Below, one piece after another: positions 1 through 8,790 of a DNA stretch of 64,000 bases (the stretch's first letter is position 1; every line of letters starts with the position of its first letter). The notes beneath the pieces are model-generated. The model made no database searches. It was given only the letters and a program-made list of their open reading frames with translations, and was not told the DNA's origin. The position numbers and the translations under genes are program-made. This DNA is from Nocardia sp. BMG111209 (GTDB lineage Bacteria; Actinomycetota; Actinomycetes; Mycobacteriales; Mycobacteriaceae). The stretch covers positions 682,001 to 746,000 of the forward strand of contig NZ_KB907307.1 of assembly GCF_000381925.1 (NCBI RefSeq), read 5' to 3'.

Positions 1-879
1 GCCCCCGAGGAGACCGCCGACCACGGCGCCGCCCAGTGCGGCCGCAGCGCCGGCGCCGACTGCGCCGAGACCGGCCCCGGCGACACCGCCGATGATTGCC
101 CCCGCACCGATGGCGGTGCCGATGGTTCCCCCGGCAAGGATCGGGATTGCCGCGATTTCCGGGATCGCCGCCACCCCGCCGGTCGCCAACGCCGCACCGA
201 CCGCACCGGCGGCACCGGCGATCATTGCGCCGCCGACACCGACCACGCCGCCGACGACCGCGCCGACCCCGGTACCGATTCCGGCGCCTGCGACACCACC
301 GACGACAGCGGCGGGGATCGCCGCAGTTACCGCGCCGATACCCGCTCCCAGTGCGGCACCGGCGATCGTTGCGGCCGCGACCCGATCCGAGCGGTCCGGC
401 GACACGCCCACCGAATTCCAGGCTTCCGTGATTCTCGCTTCCGCCAGTGCTGCATCGGAATTGATCCGATCGGTCAACTCGATGGGCAGCCATTCCGGCC
501 GCGGCGCCTCGAATTCACCGACCCGGACCGTGTCCGGGTCAGGCCGGATCGGCAATACCGGCTCCACTGCTTCCGGCGGGTGCAATTGCGCAGGATCGAT
601 CGCGGGTACCGGTGCCGTCGTGTCCGGTATGGAACGGGTCGCATACGGCTGCGCCGAGCTCGGCCCTTCCACACCCCGGTCCGGCAACATCGGAGCCGGC
701 GGAGTGCCGGTCACCCCGGCCTGCCCGCCGCCGGTCTGGCTGGTGCCGATCCCCGGCTGCACCACGGTCTCCGCTGTCGCTGGAACCGCTGTACCGCAAA
801 GGATCACGGCCGCAATCGGTGCTGCCGATGCGGCCAACATCGACGCTCGCCGCGTCCGAGTAACCAATCCACCGCTCAT
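1..879 (-). CDS. Exported Ala/Gly-rich protein with glycine-zipper core, 3' end beyond window
   Basis: The frame is open from an ATG at 879 to the window edge (293 codons, no stop), so the C-terminus is missing. A GAGGAAAG ribosome site precedes the ATG. The N-terminus (MSGGLVTRTRRASMLAAS, then an Ala-rich core ending ATA) looks like a Sec signal peptide of about 35 residues. Residues 36-130 are Pro/Thr-rich and include LPDRGVEGPSS. From about residue 165 onward the sequence is almost only Gly, Ala, Val and Ile with repeated GxxxG spacing (for example GAGIGAVTAAIPAAVVGG), a glycine-zipper pattern that could form membrane-inserted or aggregating helices. Similar proteins are common and uncharacterised in Nocardia. 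It lies just downstream of the cutinase gene on the same strand, 79 bp away. No function is assigned. Confidence 0.7.
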   Translation of the reverse strand, partial: MSGGLVTRTRRASMLAASAAPIAAVILCGTAVPATAETVVQPGIGTSQTGGGQAGVTGTPPAPMLPDRGVEGPSSAQPYATRSIPDTTAPVPAIDPAQLHPPEAVEPVLPIRPDPDTVRVGEFEAPRPEWLPIELTDRINSDAALAEARITEAWNSVGVSPDRSDRVAAATIAGAALGAGIGAVTAAIPAAVVGGVAGAGIGTGVGAVVGGVVGVGGAMIAGAAGAVGAALATGGVAAIPEIAAIPILAGGTIGTAIGAGAIIGGVAGAGLGAVGAGAAAALGGAVVGGLLGG

Positions 880-958
880 GGTCGTTTCTTTCCTCATCCT
901 TCTGGGTTGGTCCGGCCCGAGATCCGAGCGCGGACCGAGGGAACGCTTCGTCGGCTGT

Positions 959-2620
959 TCAGTGCGCGTCAGCGTGCGGCGGTGCGACCGAAGAGGCCGA
1001 CGGTGCCGGCACCGAGACGGTTGGTCCAGGTATCGACACGTCCTCCAGACCGCTGGAGCCCGAATCCCACGGGTATCGCGGAGATCCCGGTGAACTGGCC
1101 CCGGTCGGGGTCGTGGCGGTCGCGCTGCCGCGGAAGTTGCTGCCCATAGTCGGTTGTGGCTGAATCGACTTGTCGTCGGCCGGATTCGATGCGGAGAGGT
1201 CGCGGGCGACGGCAGTGAACCAGTCCGCGGTGAACTGTGTGGCCGAACGCCCGCCGGAGGTGATCGGGTCCACGCCGTAGGAGTCGTGGCGGGTAATCGC
1301 GTCGGAGTACTTCGCCCACACCGCCGTATCCACCAGATCCCGATTGTCGGTGATATTGCTGGTCACCACCTGGAACGCCGACTGCACCAGCCCGATCGCG
1401 GTCTGCGGCGGCATCAACTGCGGCAACGCACCCAACAGCTTTATTCCGAACGTCGCCAGACCGGCGATCGGATCCGTCAGCCCCGCGGTCGCCACCGCCG
1501 TGATCGTGTCCGGACTCAACACTGTCCGTGCCACCGCGACAACAGAATTGAATCCGATCGTCGCGATCTTCATCGCAGCCTGCACCACATCACCGGGATC
1601 CAACGGAGTACGCGGATCAGAGGCATCCGCGATCCGCTGCGACAGGCTGACTTTCGGAGCAATCGACAAGTCCTGCAACGAATTACCCTGCACGTCTTCA
1701 TTGATCGCCGACGACACCGTCTTGATCGACGTGAAGGCCAGCGCCTGAGTCACACTCCACAATGCCCGCAGCGGATCACCGCCGAACTCGGCCTGCCCCG
1801 CGATGTTCGCTACCGCCTTCAAAATCGGTGCGTGGTCCGGGGCATCGCACGCCAGATCACCAGATGCGCACACACTCAGCACCCGCCCCGCGAATACACC
1901 GAAGTCGCCGGTCTGGTCCCGGTCCGGGCCGATACCACCCCCGGACGTCGGAGCCGGTGGCACCTGGTCCAGGTCCCGCACTGCCACACCGTCTGTACCC
2001 GGCGCCGGATCGGGAACCTGCTGACCAGCACGACCGGGGAACACCGGCGCGCCTGGAGCACGCACGGGGTCACCGAACAACGCGATCGCCGCCACCCGCT
2101 CGGGTCTGATTTCTCCGGACCCGGCGCCGATCCGCTGCGCCCACATGCTCACCACATGCGCACCCTGGCTGTACCCCGCGACCGCGAACCGCGTCTGCGG
2201 GCACTCGCCGGCGACCCGCGTCACCATCTGCTGCAGCTGATCGACACCGCCTTGCACCGACTTCGCGTACGAGGCGCTGTCCGGATTCACCGGACTGTCG
2301 AAACCGCCGAACGATGCCTCATACGGCACATAGGCGCGAGCGACCTTCACATGTGCCGCATCGGCTTCGGCCAACATCGGAGCGAACACCTCCGACAACA
2401 TCCCCGTATCAGTAGATACCGGCGCATCCGGAGAGGACTGGCCCGTGCCTTGCACTCCCAGCGCGTACAGCACTGGGCAGCTGCCACCGGTCAAATCCAC
2501 GTCGGCGATTGGCGCAGCTGCTGCTACCGCGGCGCTACCGGTTAACAGAGCCGATACCGCCGCTGCTGTCGCGGTACGTGCCCACGCCTGCCGCGTGACG
2601 TGATTGCCTGGTACCACCAT
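959..2620 (-). CDS. Secreted cutinase-family serine esterase with long C-terminal extension
   Basis: The ATG at 2620 (553 aa) was chosen over an upstream in-frame ATG because GAAGGG sits at the right distance and a clean signal peptide follows (residues 1-37, ending AVAAAAP). The cutinase domain spans about residues 45-270: nucleophile elbow GYSQG with Ser151, then Cys251, Asp255, Cys258 and His263 in the order C-x3-D-x2-C-x4-H expected for the disulfide and the Asp/His of the triad. Cutinase-family enzymes hydrolyse esters of lipids, cutin or mycolate-like wall components outside the cell. Single-domain members are about 200-230 residues. This one carries about 280 extra residues, helical in the first part (residues 270-460) and Pro/Ser-rich at the end, with no domain I recognise. 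Substrate unknown. Confidence 0.88.
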   Translation of the reverse strand: MVVPGNHVTRQAWARTATAAAVSALLTGSAAVAAAAPIADVDLTGGSCPVLYALGVQGTGQSSPDAPVSTDTGMLSEVFAPMLAEADAAHVKVARAYVPYEASFGGFDSPVNPDSASYAKSVQGGVDQLQQMVTRVAGECPQTRFAVAGYSQGAHVVSMWAQRIGAGSGEIRPERVAAIALFGDPVRAPGAPVFPGRAGQQVPDPAPGTDGVAVRDLDQVPPAPTSGGGIGPDRDQTGDFGVFAGRVLSVCASGDLACDAPDHAPILKAVANIAGQAEFGGDPLRALWSVTQALAFTSIKTVSSAINEDVQGNSLQDLSIAPKVSLSQRIADASDPRTPLDPGDVVQAAMKIATIGFNSVVAVARTVLSPDTITAVATAGLTDPIAGLATFGIKLLGALPQLMPPQTAIGLVQSAFQVVTSNITDNRDLVDTAVWAKYSDAITRHDSYGVDPITSGGRSATQFTADWFTAVARDLSASNPADDKSIQPQPTMGSNFRGSATATTPTGASSPGSPRYPWDSGSSGLEDVSIPGPTVSVPAPSASSVAPPHADAH

Positions 2621-2949
2621 CCTTGGATATCCCTTCGATTCTGCCGATTCGTTGATCGTGATCGACCGTAGAAAACCTGTAGACAACGCACAATCCGCGG
2701 TTCAGGAAGGTAAAACTAGGGAAAATCAGCGAACGGAAAAGGTTGGCTATGACGAACTACGATCGCCCCGATCCAATCGAGATCGAGTGATTTGCCTCAC
2801 ATTCGGTATTCGATGCAGGTTGGTGGCTGAGACCGGTTGCCGAGATCGTCGGCTGACCGTGGCTGAATCTCCCAGTTCGGCAACGAAACCAACACTGAAA
2901 CAAAGGCTTCCAGCCTATACTGACGAGAACGGTCGATCCGGGGGACGAT
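2621..2949. other. Divergent intergenic region with a likely -10 box
   Basis: This 329-bp gap separates the cutinase gene from the divergent gene starting at 2950. It has lower G+C than its surroundings. A TATACT hexamer at 2916-2921, 28 nt before the GTG start at 2950, is a good -10 candidate on the + strand, with only a weak -35 match near 2893-2898. No convincing ORF or RNA gene is visible. Confidence 0.4.
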
Positions 2950-3549
2950 GTGATCAGTGTTCTTGTTGCTGCTGTGAGTGTCTTTGGGACTGCTCTCGGC
3001 GCAGCCCTGACGGCGATCGTTGCGGCCAGATCCGAAACACGCAGGCAGGGTGCGCTTGAGCGGCAGCAGAAACGGCAGGAACTCGAACAAAGAGAAGGCC
3101 ACCTGCGAGAGTTGCGGCTTGAACATCTGAGATGGCGGAGGGAACGCCGTCAGACCGCCTACCTCGATCTGCTCGGTGCACTGAGCGCCGCGGACCGGGC
3201 CAACCAGCAGTATTTCCGCGAACTGTGCACGGCGACTGCGCCGATGCCGTTGGATACGGACCGGTTGGCTGAGATCCGCCGCCTATCCAAAGACGGCGAA
3301 CAGCTCTTGTTCAAGGTAGTGCTCGAAGGGCCGGCCGAGGTCGCCGAGGTTGCACAGAACCTGATCACACGATTGGGCTCGCTGGTTGCGGAAGTCCGCC
3401 AGTTCGCGGAGGATCATGCGAACTCGGTCGCCGATACAGCTGAGCACGCCATCGCCGTCGATGTAGTCGGCCAGTCCTTCATCGCCATTCAACGCGAGTT
3501 TCTGAAAACTGCTCGAGATGCGCTGGACGAGATCATCAACGAAGCGTAA
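2950..3549 (+). CDS. Membrane-anchored coiled-coil protein, unknown function
   Basis: The start is a GTG with GGGGGA just upstream; product 199 aa. Residues 2-25 form one hydrophobic helix (ISVLVAAVSVFGTALGAALT) and are followed directly by a highly charged helix rich in Arg, Glu and Gln (about residues 27-75, RRQGALERQQKRQELEQ and on), typical of an N-terminal membrane anchor with a cytoplasmic coiled coil. The remainder is predicted largely helical and acidic. Proteins of this layout are frequent beside mobile elements in actinomycetes, but I recognise no named family. It is the first of three unfamiliar genes on this strand before the insertion-sequence pile-up. The three are not tightly coupled (gaps above 100 bp). 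Confidence 0.72.
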   Translation: MISVLVAAVSVFGTALGAALTAIVAARSETRRQGALERQQKRQELEQREGHLRELRLEHLRWRRERRQTAYLDLLGALSAADRANQQYFRELCTATAPMPLDTDRLAEIRRLSKDGEQLLFKVVLEGPAEVAEVAQNLITRLGSLVAEVRQFAEDHANSVADTAEHAIAVDVVGQSFIAIQREFLKTARDALDEIINEA

Positions 3550-3660
3550 CATCAGCTCTCCTCACGGAATGCTGTCGGAACTAACGAGTAGCCGCATGTG
3601 ACCCGTCTTCGGCCCGCGAAAGCCCCCCCCGGTATCATCATGATTCGGCACAATCGAGTC

Positions 3661-4215
3661 ATGATCCCAGGGGTAAATACTGGCCGGCGCAGTGGCTTGA
3701 GCCTTGACGCCGTGCATTGGCATCTCATGCGGGAGGATGCGCAGCGGACTGCGATCTCCGTTCGTGCCGGCGTGGTCCTGGGCGCCAACACGCTTGTCGT
3801 CGGAGGGACCACCTTGGCCTTCTCGCTGAAAAGAACGGAGCGGTTGAGTGTGTGGTGGGTGTTCTCGCCAGCAATCTGTGCGCTCGTTCTGGCCGGAGGT
3901 TCCGTCATCTTTGCGACGCAAGCGCTGGTCATGTTGCGAAGTACCGAGCGAGCGTTCATCGAGACGCGCACTGCGGCGTCGACTGTCTACAGTCTGTCCC
4001 GAATCGGCCGCACCTGGAAGACTTTTGAGGACTTTCGGGTGGCGGTGTCGGATCAATCTCCGGAACAGCAGCTCCGTGGAGCTCTCGACGAGTTGTGGCG
4101 TGCTTCCCAACTGCACGCCTTCCGCTACCGCCAGTTCCGTAGAGCCGCATGGCTTCTCCTGTTCGCTATCGGAATGCTCCTCATTACGGTGCTTGTAGCC
4201 GCCGCTACGCGCTGA
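3661..4215 (+). CDS. Three-helix membrane protein, unknown function
   Basis: I place the start at ATG 3661 (184 aa). GTG 3598 and ATG 3640 are in-frame alternatives, and no strong ribosome site separates them. Three hydrophobic segments are evident: about residues 31-52 (AGVVLGANTLVVGGTTLAFSL), 60-90 (two blocks around VFSPAICALVLAGGSVIF) and 158-182 (WLLLFAIGMLLITVLVAAA). A soluble helical stretch lies between the second and third. The sequence just before the first helix (HWHLMREDAQRTAISVRAG) loosely recalls the W-x-D-x-K/R lead-in of small TM effector proteins such as the Pycsar TM effectors, but the match is weak and by eye only. It precedes the PD-(D/E)XK gene by 164 bp. Confidence 0.65.
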   Translation: MIPGVNTGRRSGLSLDAVHWHLMREDAQRTAISVRAGVVLGANTLVVGGTTLAFSLKRTERLSVWWVFSPAICALVLAGGSVIFATQALVMLRSTERAFIETRTAASTVYSLSRIGRTWKTFEDFRVAVSDQSPEQQLRGALDELWRASQLHAFRYRQFRRAAWLLLFAIGMLLITVLVAAATR

Positions 4216-4342
4216 CCCTCGCTGGGTGCCCGCATTCCCGAATCACGCCTAGTCAGCGGCCTCACCGCCAGGTCGGATCGTTCGGTAGTGTTCGGTAGCG
4301 CAAGATCCGATCGTGGGATTCCCCTGCTCACAGCGAAAATAG

Positions 4343-4358
4343 TTATGCAGCTGCATAA
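4343..4358. promoter_or_regulatory. Perfect 16-bp palindrome before the nuclease-like gene
   Basis: TTATGCAG is followed directly by its own reverse complement, CTGCATAA, giving a perfect 16-bp palindrome in an AT-rich patch. It ends 21 bp before the likely GTG start at 4380. The position suits an operator, but the partner protein is unknown and no second copy was seen in the window. Confidence 0.45.
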
Positions 4359-4379
4359 TTGAGATGCGATGATCGCAGG

Positions 4380-6119
4380 GTGAACGACCTGACCGAGGTG
4401 CGGCGATTCGAAGCCGAACTGGATGCTGCGCTCGAAGCGCGCCCGCTGATCGCACAGGGAACCGCGAGCTCGATCGTGGACTGTGTCGCTGTCGTCACGA
4501 TGGCATTTTCGCGGCCCCACGCTGAAGCGCTCGGCGGCGCGTTGGCCAACGGGCTGCAGATCGCCTTGGGCGCTCTCATGCGCCGCGGCGCCACCACGGC
4601 ATCGCCGCCCTCGGTCGACGACCTCGTGCGAGATCTGCTGTTTCTGGGCCACTATTACATCCTTCGCGAGCTGCTCTACTACACCTACAACATGCCGGAC
4701 TCTCTGCAATGGAGCTTCACTGGCGAGCGTGTGACGATCGCCTTCCGGGATCCGTCGCTGCGGAGAGAATTTGCGCTGCGCTACAACACTGCAATTGTGA
4801 CCCGCATCGAGTTTCATTCTGAGACCGAGCGTATGACCGAGGAGTTGCACTCACTGCTTGTGGGCGCTCCTGAAATCGGACAGGGCGAGCACATCGACCG
4901 GGCATTCGAGCTTTGCACGGCAGAAGCAGAGCATCGGATGCGCAGCCATTTCGACATGCTCGGCGGTGAATCCTCGAATATCGAGTTCCCCGACTACTCT
5001 TACGCCGACCTCTACCGCGTCTACCGGTACTTGCTGACCAAAGCCATCTACCACCGGCACTACGCAGAGATCAACGACTTGGTACCGATGTTCAGGTTCG
5101 ACCGAGACAGCCTGCTCCTTGAGATCGAATACGCCACCGGCATCGCCCAGCCTACGATCGCCATGATCCTGGACGACATGACGTACTCGGTCCGCACCGC
5201 CGCCATGCAGCCAATGCATTTCTCGCTGGTAGAGCCACCCGATTCGGGCGAATACCTCATGATCGCCGACAGGATTATCGATAACGACGGCATTGCGAAG
5301 GTGCTGCGGGTACATGCGTTGCGTGCGCCGGGCAGATTCAATGCGACCCTCAGTGAAGCGCTCGGCAAGGCGTTCAACAAAACGGTGGCCGCCGACTTTG
5401 AAGCTGCCGGATTCCATGTCCGAACCAACATCGAACTCGACAAGTTCTCCCCAGGCGCACCCGACATTGATATTCTGGCGATCTCGCCGGAAGCGACCCT
5501 GGGCTACTTCGTGTTCCTGTGCGAGACGAAAGGATTCCTTCCCGGTTTCTGGGCCAAGGACTACCTGCGGGCCGCCGACAAGGCAGTGATCCCCAAGGCA
5601 TACGAGCAACTTGAGCGTATTGATGCCGCGCTGTGCACCGATGCCGGGCGCGAGTTCTTCGTCGACGTTGTCACTCATAGTGCGCCACAGCTGGTCGAGC
5701 AAGGCCTCATCACCGGTCGCCACATCATCGTGACCTCGCAGAACAGCGGTATGTTCTTCGACCAGCGATCACGCGACGTACCGGTGATCGATTACCGGAC
5801 ACTGCGGTTACTGCTGCGCCGTTGCGACGGCGATGTCCTCTACATCCTCCATTACCTGACTCAGTTGCCCGAGTTGTTCGGTGCCGACGACCCGGTCACA
5901 ATGCAGCTCGACATTGGCGGACGTGTCGTCGAGTACGAGGGCCAGGGATTCAGTGTCGAATCCGTGGTGAACTACGAGAGCAACACCTGGAAGACCGATG
6001 GCCTGGACGAGGCGGTCGCCGAAGAATTCTTCGCTGCCGGGGGATCCCCGTTCGATGTTCTCGACGAGTGTCAGGTCACCGCAGAGACAGACCCGACCAG
6101 CCCGTCCGCCCCGCAATGA
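4380..6119 (+). CDS. PD-(D/E)XK nuclease-like protein, unknown family
   Basis: The frame opens at a TTG (4359). The GTG at 4380 is a better start (579 aa), although neither has a clear ribosome site. The N-terminal 330 residues are helical and not recognised. The C-terminal part carries a readable restriction-endonuclease-like signature: GAPDIDILAI around residues 359-368 supplies the Asp (Asp364), and CETKG supplies Glu382-x-Lys384 after a beta strand, the D-x17-E-x-K arrangement of PD-(D/E)XK nucleases. The following FWAKDYLRAADKAVIPKAYEQL helix and ARREFFVDVVTHSAP-like region fit the rest of that fold. Such domains occur in restriction, anti-phage and repair enzymes. The location between exported-protein genes and stacked insertion sequences, beside two membrane proteins, makes a defence role plausible but unproven. 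Confidence 0.7.
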   Translation: MNDLTEVRRFEAELDAALEARPLIAQGTASSIVDCVAVVTMAFSRPHAEALGGALANGLQIALGALMRRGATTASPPSVDDLVRDLLFLGHYYILRELLYYTYNMPDSLQWSFTGERVTIAFRDPSLRREFALRYNTAIVTRIEFHSETERMTEELHSLLVGAPEIGQGEHIDRAFELCTAEAEHRMRSHFDMLGGESSNIEFPDYSYADLYRVYRYLLTKAIYHRHYAEINDLVPMFRFDRDSLLLEIEYATGIAQPTIAMILDDMTYSVRTAAMQPMHFSLVEPPDSGEYLMIADRIIDNDGIAKVLRVHALRAPGRFNATLSEALGKAFNKTVAADFEAAGFHVRTNIELDKFSPGAPDIDILAISPEATLGYFVFLCETKGFLPGFWAKDYLRAADKAVIPKAYEQLERIDAALCTDAGREFFVDVVTHSAPQLVEQGLITGRHIIVTSQNSGMFFDQRSRDVPVIDYRTLRLLLRRCDGDVLYILHYLTQLPELFGADDPVTMQLDIGGRVVEYEGQGFSVESVVNYESNTWKTDGLDEAVAEEFFAAGGSPFDVLDECQVTAETDPTSPSAPQ

Positions 6120-6592
6120 TCGCCATAGCGATTCCAGGCACGGCAGCGATTCCAGGCACGGCGCAGGCTCAGCATTGGTGGGCGAACAACAGCGTCGAGC
6201 TGGGATTTTTAGAGACCGAATGGTCTCCGGAACGGGCTGGGCCGACGCTCGGCTGCCATGACAGCATGGTCGCCGCAGCAGGGCCAATGCATCAACTCGA
6301 TTCGCCCACATTGTCATTCGCGCGGGGCGGACATGGTCGTCACACGCAATTCGACATGAGCGGATGCCGCGAGACGCAACAGGATTCGCCCGAAATGGGA
6401 CCGCTGCACGTTCGGTTCGCAGTGCGACACGCCCATGCAGCAGCCCAACTCGCACTGGAACCAGGCCGTGCTGGGCAAAAGGGACATCGGTGGCAACCCA
6501 CCGGCCCGGCGTCGATTGCGTTGCGGTGCAACTGGTTAACGATTTAAGCCTGGCCAACACCATCGGTCCCCGCTCTACGCCAGTGTGGCTAA
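6120..6592. other. Gene-free stretch before the IS5-type element
   Basis: No ORF in this 473-bp stretch has convincing composition in any frame. It contains a two-unit 18-bp tandem repeat (next entry). It may be the decayed tail of the island module that ends at 6119. Confidence 0.4.
6127..6162. repeat. Two-unit 18-bp tandem repeat
   Basis: AGCGATTCCAGGCACGGC occurs twice back to back, immediately after the stop codon of the nuclease-like gene. A short slippage duplication is the simplest explanation. Confidence 0.8.
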
Positions 6593-6653
6593 GAGCTCCT
6601 AACAGGTTCTGTCGGGTGGTGGCGAGTCCTGTTGTAGCGCAGTATGTTTCATC

Positions 6654-7055
6654 GTGGCAGCGCCGTGGATCGTGGATGACCAGCTATGGGCAGTGATCGA
6701 ACCGCTATTGCCGGTCAAGGCACCGGGAACGCCAGGACCAGCACGGATGAACGATCGGCTTGTCCTGCAAGGGATCTTGTTCGTACTGATCACCGGCATC
6801 GGGTGGGAGGACCTGCCCCAGGAGCTGGGATTCGGGTCCGGCATGACCTGCTGGCGACGACTACGAGACTGGCAGGCCGCCGGAGTCTTCGAGGCCATGC
6901 ACACCACGATGCTCGCCCACTGCCACCGCGCGGGATTGATCGATTTCGACCGCGTCATACCCGATGGCTCGCATGTGCGGGCCAAAAAAGGGGCGCCGAC
7001 ACCGGTCCCAGCCCGGTCGACCGCCGCAAGACCGGGGCCAAACACCACATCCTGA
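6654..7055 (+). CDS. IS5-family transposase, OrfA part
   Basis: This 133-aa N-terminal half of an IS427-type DDE transposase starts with the typical VDDQLWAVIEPLLP and includes GWEDLPQELGFGSGMTCWRRL. The first catalytic Asp is in IPDGSHVRAKKG. At 6984-6990 the slippery heptamer AAAAAAG lies in the phase A-AAA-AAG. A -1 shift there joins this frame to OrfB (next entry), the family's normal way of making the full transposase. Without the shift, translation ends at 7055 in non-homologous sequence. Confidence 0.85.
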   Translation: MAAPWIVDDQLWAVIEPLLPVKAPGTPGPARMNDRLVLQGILFVLITGIGWEDLPQELGFGSGMTCWRRLRDWQAAGVFEAMHTTMLAHCHRAGLIDFDRVIPDGSHVRAKKGAPTPVPARSTAARPGPNTTS

Positions 7056-7386
7056 CCTGCGGCAACGGGCTTCCCCTCGCAATCGTGCAGTCCGCGGCCA
7101 ACGTCAATGATCACCTCGTGCTGCCCGAGCTGCTCGATCGAGTACGGCCGCTGCGAGGACGCCCCGGCCGACCACGCGAGAAGATCACGACCCTGATCGC
7201 GGACAAAGGCTACGACTACCCCCGGGTCTACGACGAACTCGAACAACGACGGATCACCGGCTACATCCCACGCCGAGGCACTCGCGACAAGGTGACCGCC
7301 GGCCGCTGGATCGTCGAGCAAACCCTGGCCTTGCTGCACCAATATGAGGGGCTGGAAAGATTTCGGACAGCGAGTTTTTGGTTTCC

Positions 7387-8272
7387 TCAAGCTGCCTTGT
7401 TCTGTTCGAACCACTCGGACTCTACCTCGTTCGGGGTTCGATAGTCAATTCCAGAATGAAGCCGAATCTGGTTGTACCGCAACTCGATATAGGCGCAGAT
7501 GTCTCTGCGGGCATGCTCGCGGGTCGGGTACTGGGTTGCGGTGGACACGCTCGTTCTTCAGGGTGCCATTGAACGATTCCGCCCAGCAATTATCCCAGCA
7601 CACTCCAGTGCGGCCTACGGACCGTCGAGCACCCAATTCTTCAGCGACGGACGCGAATTCAGACGACATATATTGCGCGCCGCGATCGCTGTGGAATATC
7701 GTCTCGCCATGCCGGAACGGCAGATTCCGTGCCGCCATCCGCAAGGCATCGGTCACCAATTCGGTGCGCATATGGTCGGCCATCGCGTACCCGACGACCT
7801 TCTTCGAGAAACAGTCCAGCACCGTCGCCAAGTACAACCAGCCTTCCCAGGTTCGAATATATGTAATATCACCGACGAGCTTGGCTGCCGGCTTCTCGGC
7901 GGTGAAATCGCGGCGCACCAGATCCGGCAGTTCTGCCGAGTCACCGGCGATCGTTGTCACCGGCCGCCACGGGCGCGGCTGGCACGGGACCAGGCCCAGC
8001 TCACGCATGATCACCCGGACCGTGTCCGGGTCCACTACCGTGCCCCAGCGGGCCAGCTGGGCGTGGATACGGCGATAACCGTAGGTGCCGTCAGAATGCT
8101 CGAAAGAGAATCGGATCTCGGCTTCGAGGATCTCCCGGCGCTGCGCGGTGGCCGATGGTTTCCGGTGACGCCGGGCGTAATAGCCCGACCGGGAGACCTG
8201 CGCCCACCGACACATGGACACGACAGCATGATTGCCTTCTTCGGAGGCGATGAACGCGTATTTCGCTGTCAC
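7387..8272 (-). pseudogene. IS3-family transposase OrfB, frameshifted near its end
   Basis: From GTG 8272 the frame encodes a typical OrfB: YAFIASEEGNHAVVSMC, the HTH_21 region (YGYRRIHAQL), and the rve core with DITYIRTWEGWLYLATVLD (first Asp), HSDRGAQY (second Asp) and [14 protein letters not shown] (Glu). Just after that Glu, near 7533-7545, the homologous C-terminus moves to another frame ([13 protein letters not shown] through [14 protein letters not shown], stop at 7387), while the original frame ends early at 7445. A 1-nt indel or sequencing error explains this, so the copy is probably inactive. Confidence 0.8.
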
Positions 8273-8580
8273 CGGTGCTTCTTCGCGAAGAAGGCCACCG
8301 ATTTTCCCAAGAATCGGTTCTCTTCCTCGAGTTCCCGGACTCGCCGCTCCAATTCCTTCAGCCGCGCCCGCTCGGTCACCGACAGCCCTGGATCGGTCAC
8401 AGCATGCGTGTCCCGGAAATCTCTCACCCAGTTCCGGATCGTCTGACCCGTCACCCCGCAATCGCGGGCCACGTCCTCGACCGGCCGCGACTTCTCGACG
8501 ACCTCCCTGGCCGCCGTTTCCCGGAACTCGGGAGTGAAATGCCGCGGCTTCTGCCGCGGCTTCCTCTGTGCCACAAACAA
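8269..8580 (-). CDS. IS3-family transposase OrfA
   Basis: This 103-aa protein has an N-terminal helix-turn-helix (HFTPEFRETAAREVVE then VARDCGVTGQTIRNWVRDF) and a leucine-zipper-like end (LKELERRVRELEEENRFL). It matches the IS3 OrfA layout of DNA binding plus oligomerisation. Its TGA overlaps the GTG of orfB (GTGA), so the two are coupled. No long A-run for frameshifting is visible, unlike in the second IS3 copy in this window. Confidence 0.88.
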   Translation of the reverse strand: MFVAQRKPRQKPRHFTPEFRETAAREVVEKSRPVEDVARDCGVTGQTIRNWVRDFRDTHAVTDPGLSVTERARLKELERRVRELEEENRFLGKSVAFFAKKHR

Positions 8581-8790
8581 CTCCGTTCAGTGCTACCCAA
8601 TCCTACTTTGGGCCACTGTCCGAGATCCTCCGGGCACCTCAATACCGGCGTTTGGCCATCCGTTGGGAACGTCGCACCGACATCCACCAAGGATTCCTCG
8701 ACCTCGCCGCAGCGCTGATCTGCTGGCGACGACTCAGCAATCGAACCTGATAGGAGCTCTAAACCTGAATCCACTGACGGGGGTTTCGTG

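Larger units (their letters stand above)
7345..8641 (-). mobile_element. IS3-family element nested in the IS5-family element
   Basis: The 1297-bp element has ends TGAGGGGCTGG and CCGGGCACCTCA (TG...CA) and imperfect inverted repeats that extend to a shared CGGACAG. It is flanked by the 3-bp duplication ATA (7342-7344 and 8642-8644). It carries orfA and orfB on the minus strand. Confidence 0.9.
6989..8750 (+). pseudogene. IS5-family transposase, OrfB part, split by IS3 insertion
   Basis: Entered by a -1 frameshift at 6984-6990, this frame reads GADTGPSPVDRRKTGAKHH, then ADKGYDY (second catalytic Asp) and RWIVEQTLALLHQ (catalytic Glu) up to 7344. There the nested element begins. The remaining codons lie at 8645-8750 (RRLAIRWERRTDIHQGFLDL and on to ICWRR, stop at 8748-8750). 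All catalytic residues survive in the two pieces, so inactivation is due to the insertion alone. Confidence 0.85.
6593..8759 (+). mobile_element. IS5-family element (IS427-like), disrupted by a nested IS3-family element
   Basis: The terminal inverted repeats are GAGCTCCTAACAGGTTC at 6593-6609 and its near-complement at 8743-8759 (one mismatch in 17). They are flanked by the 3-bp duplication TAA (6590-6592 and 8760-8762), as expected for the IS5 family. Removing the nested element (7345-8641) and one copy of its ATA duplication leaves 867 bp, the usual length, and restores the transposase reading frame across the junction (LLHQ-YRRLAIRWERR). Confidence 0.9.

Noticed and set aside
92..1093. Long + strand open frame of Pro/Ala-rich sequence at the left edge
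   Set aside because: It mirrors the minus-strand glycine-zipper gene; the minus frame has a ribosome site, a signal peptide and natural composition.
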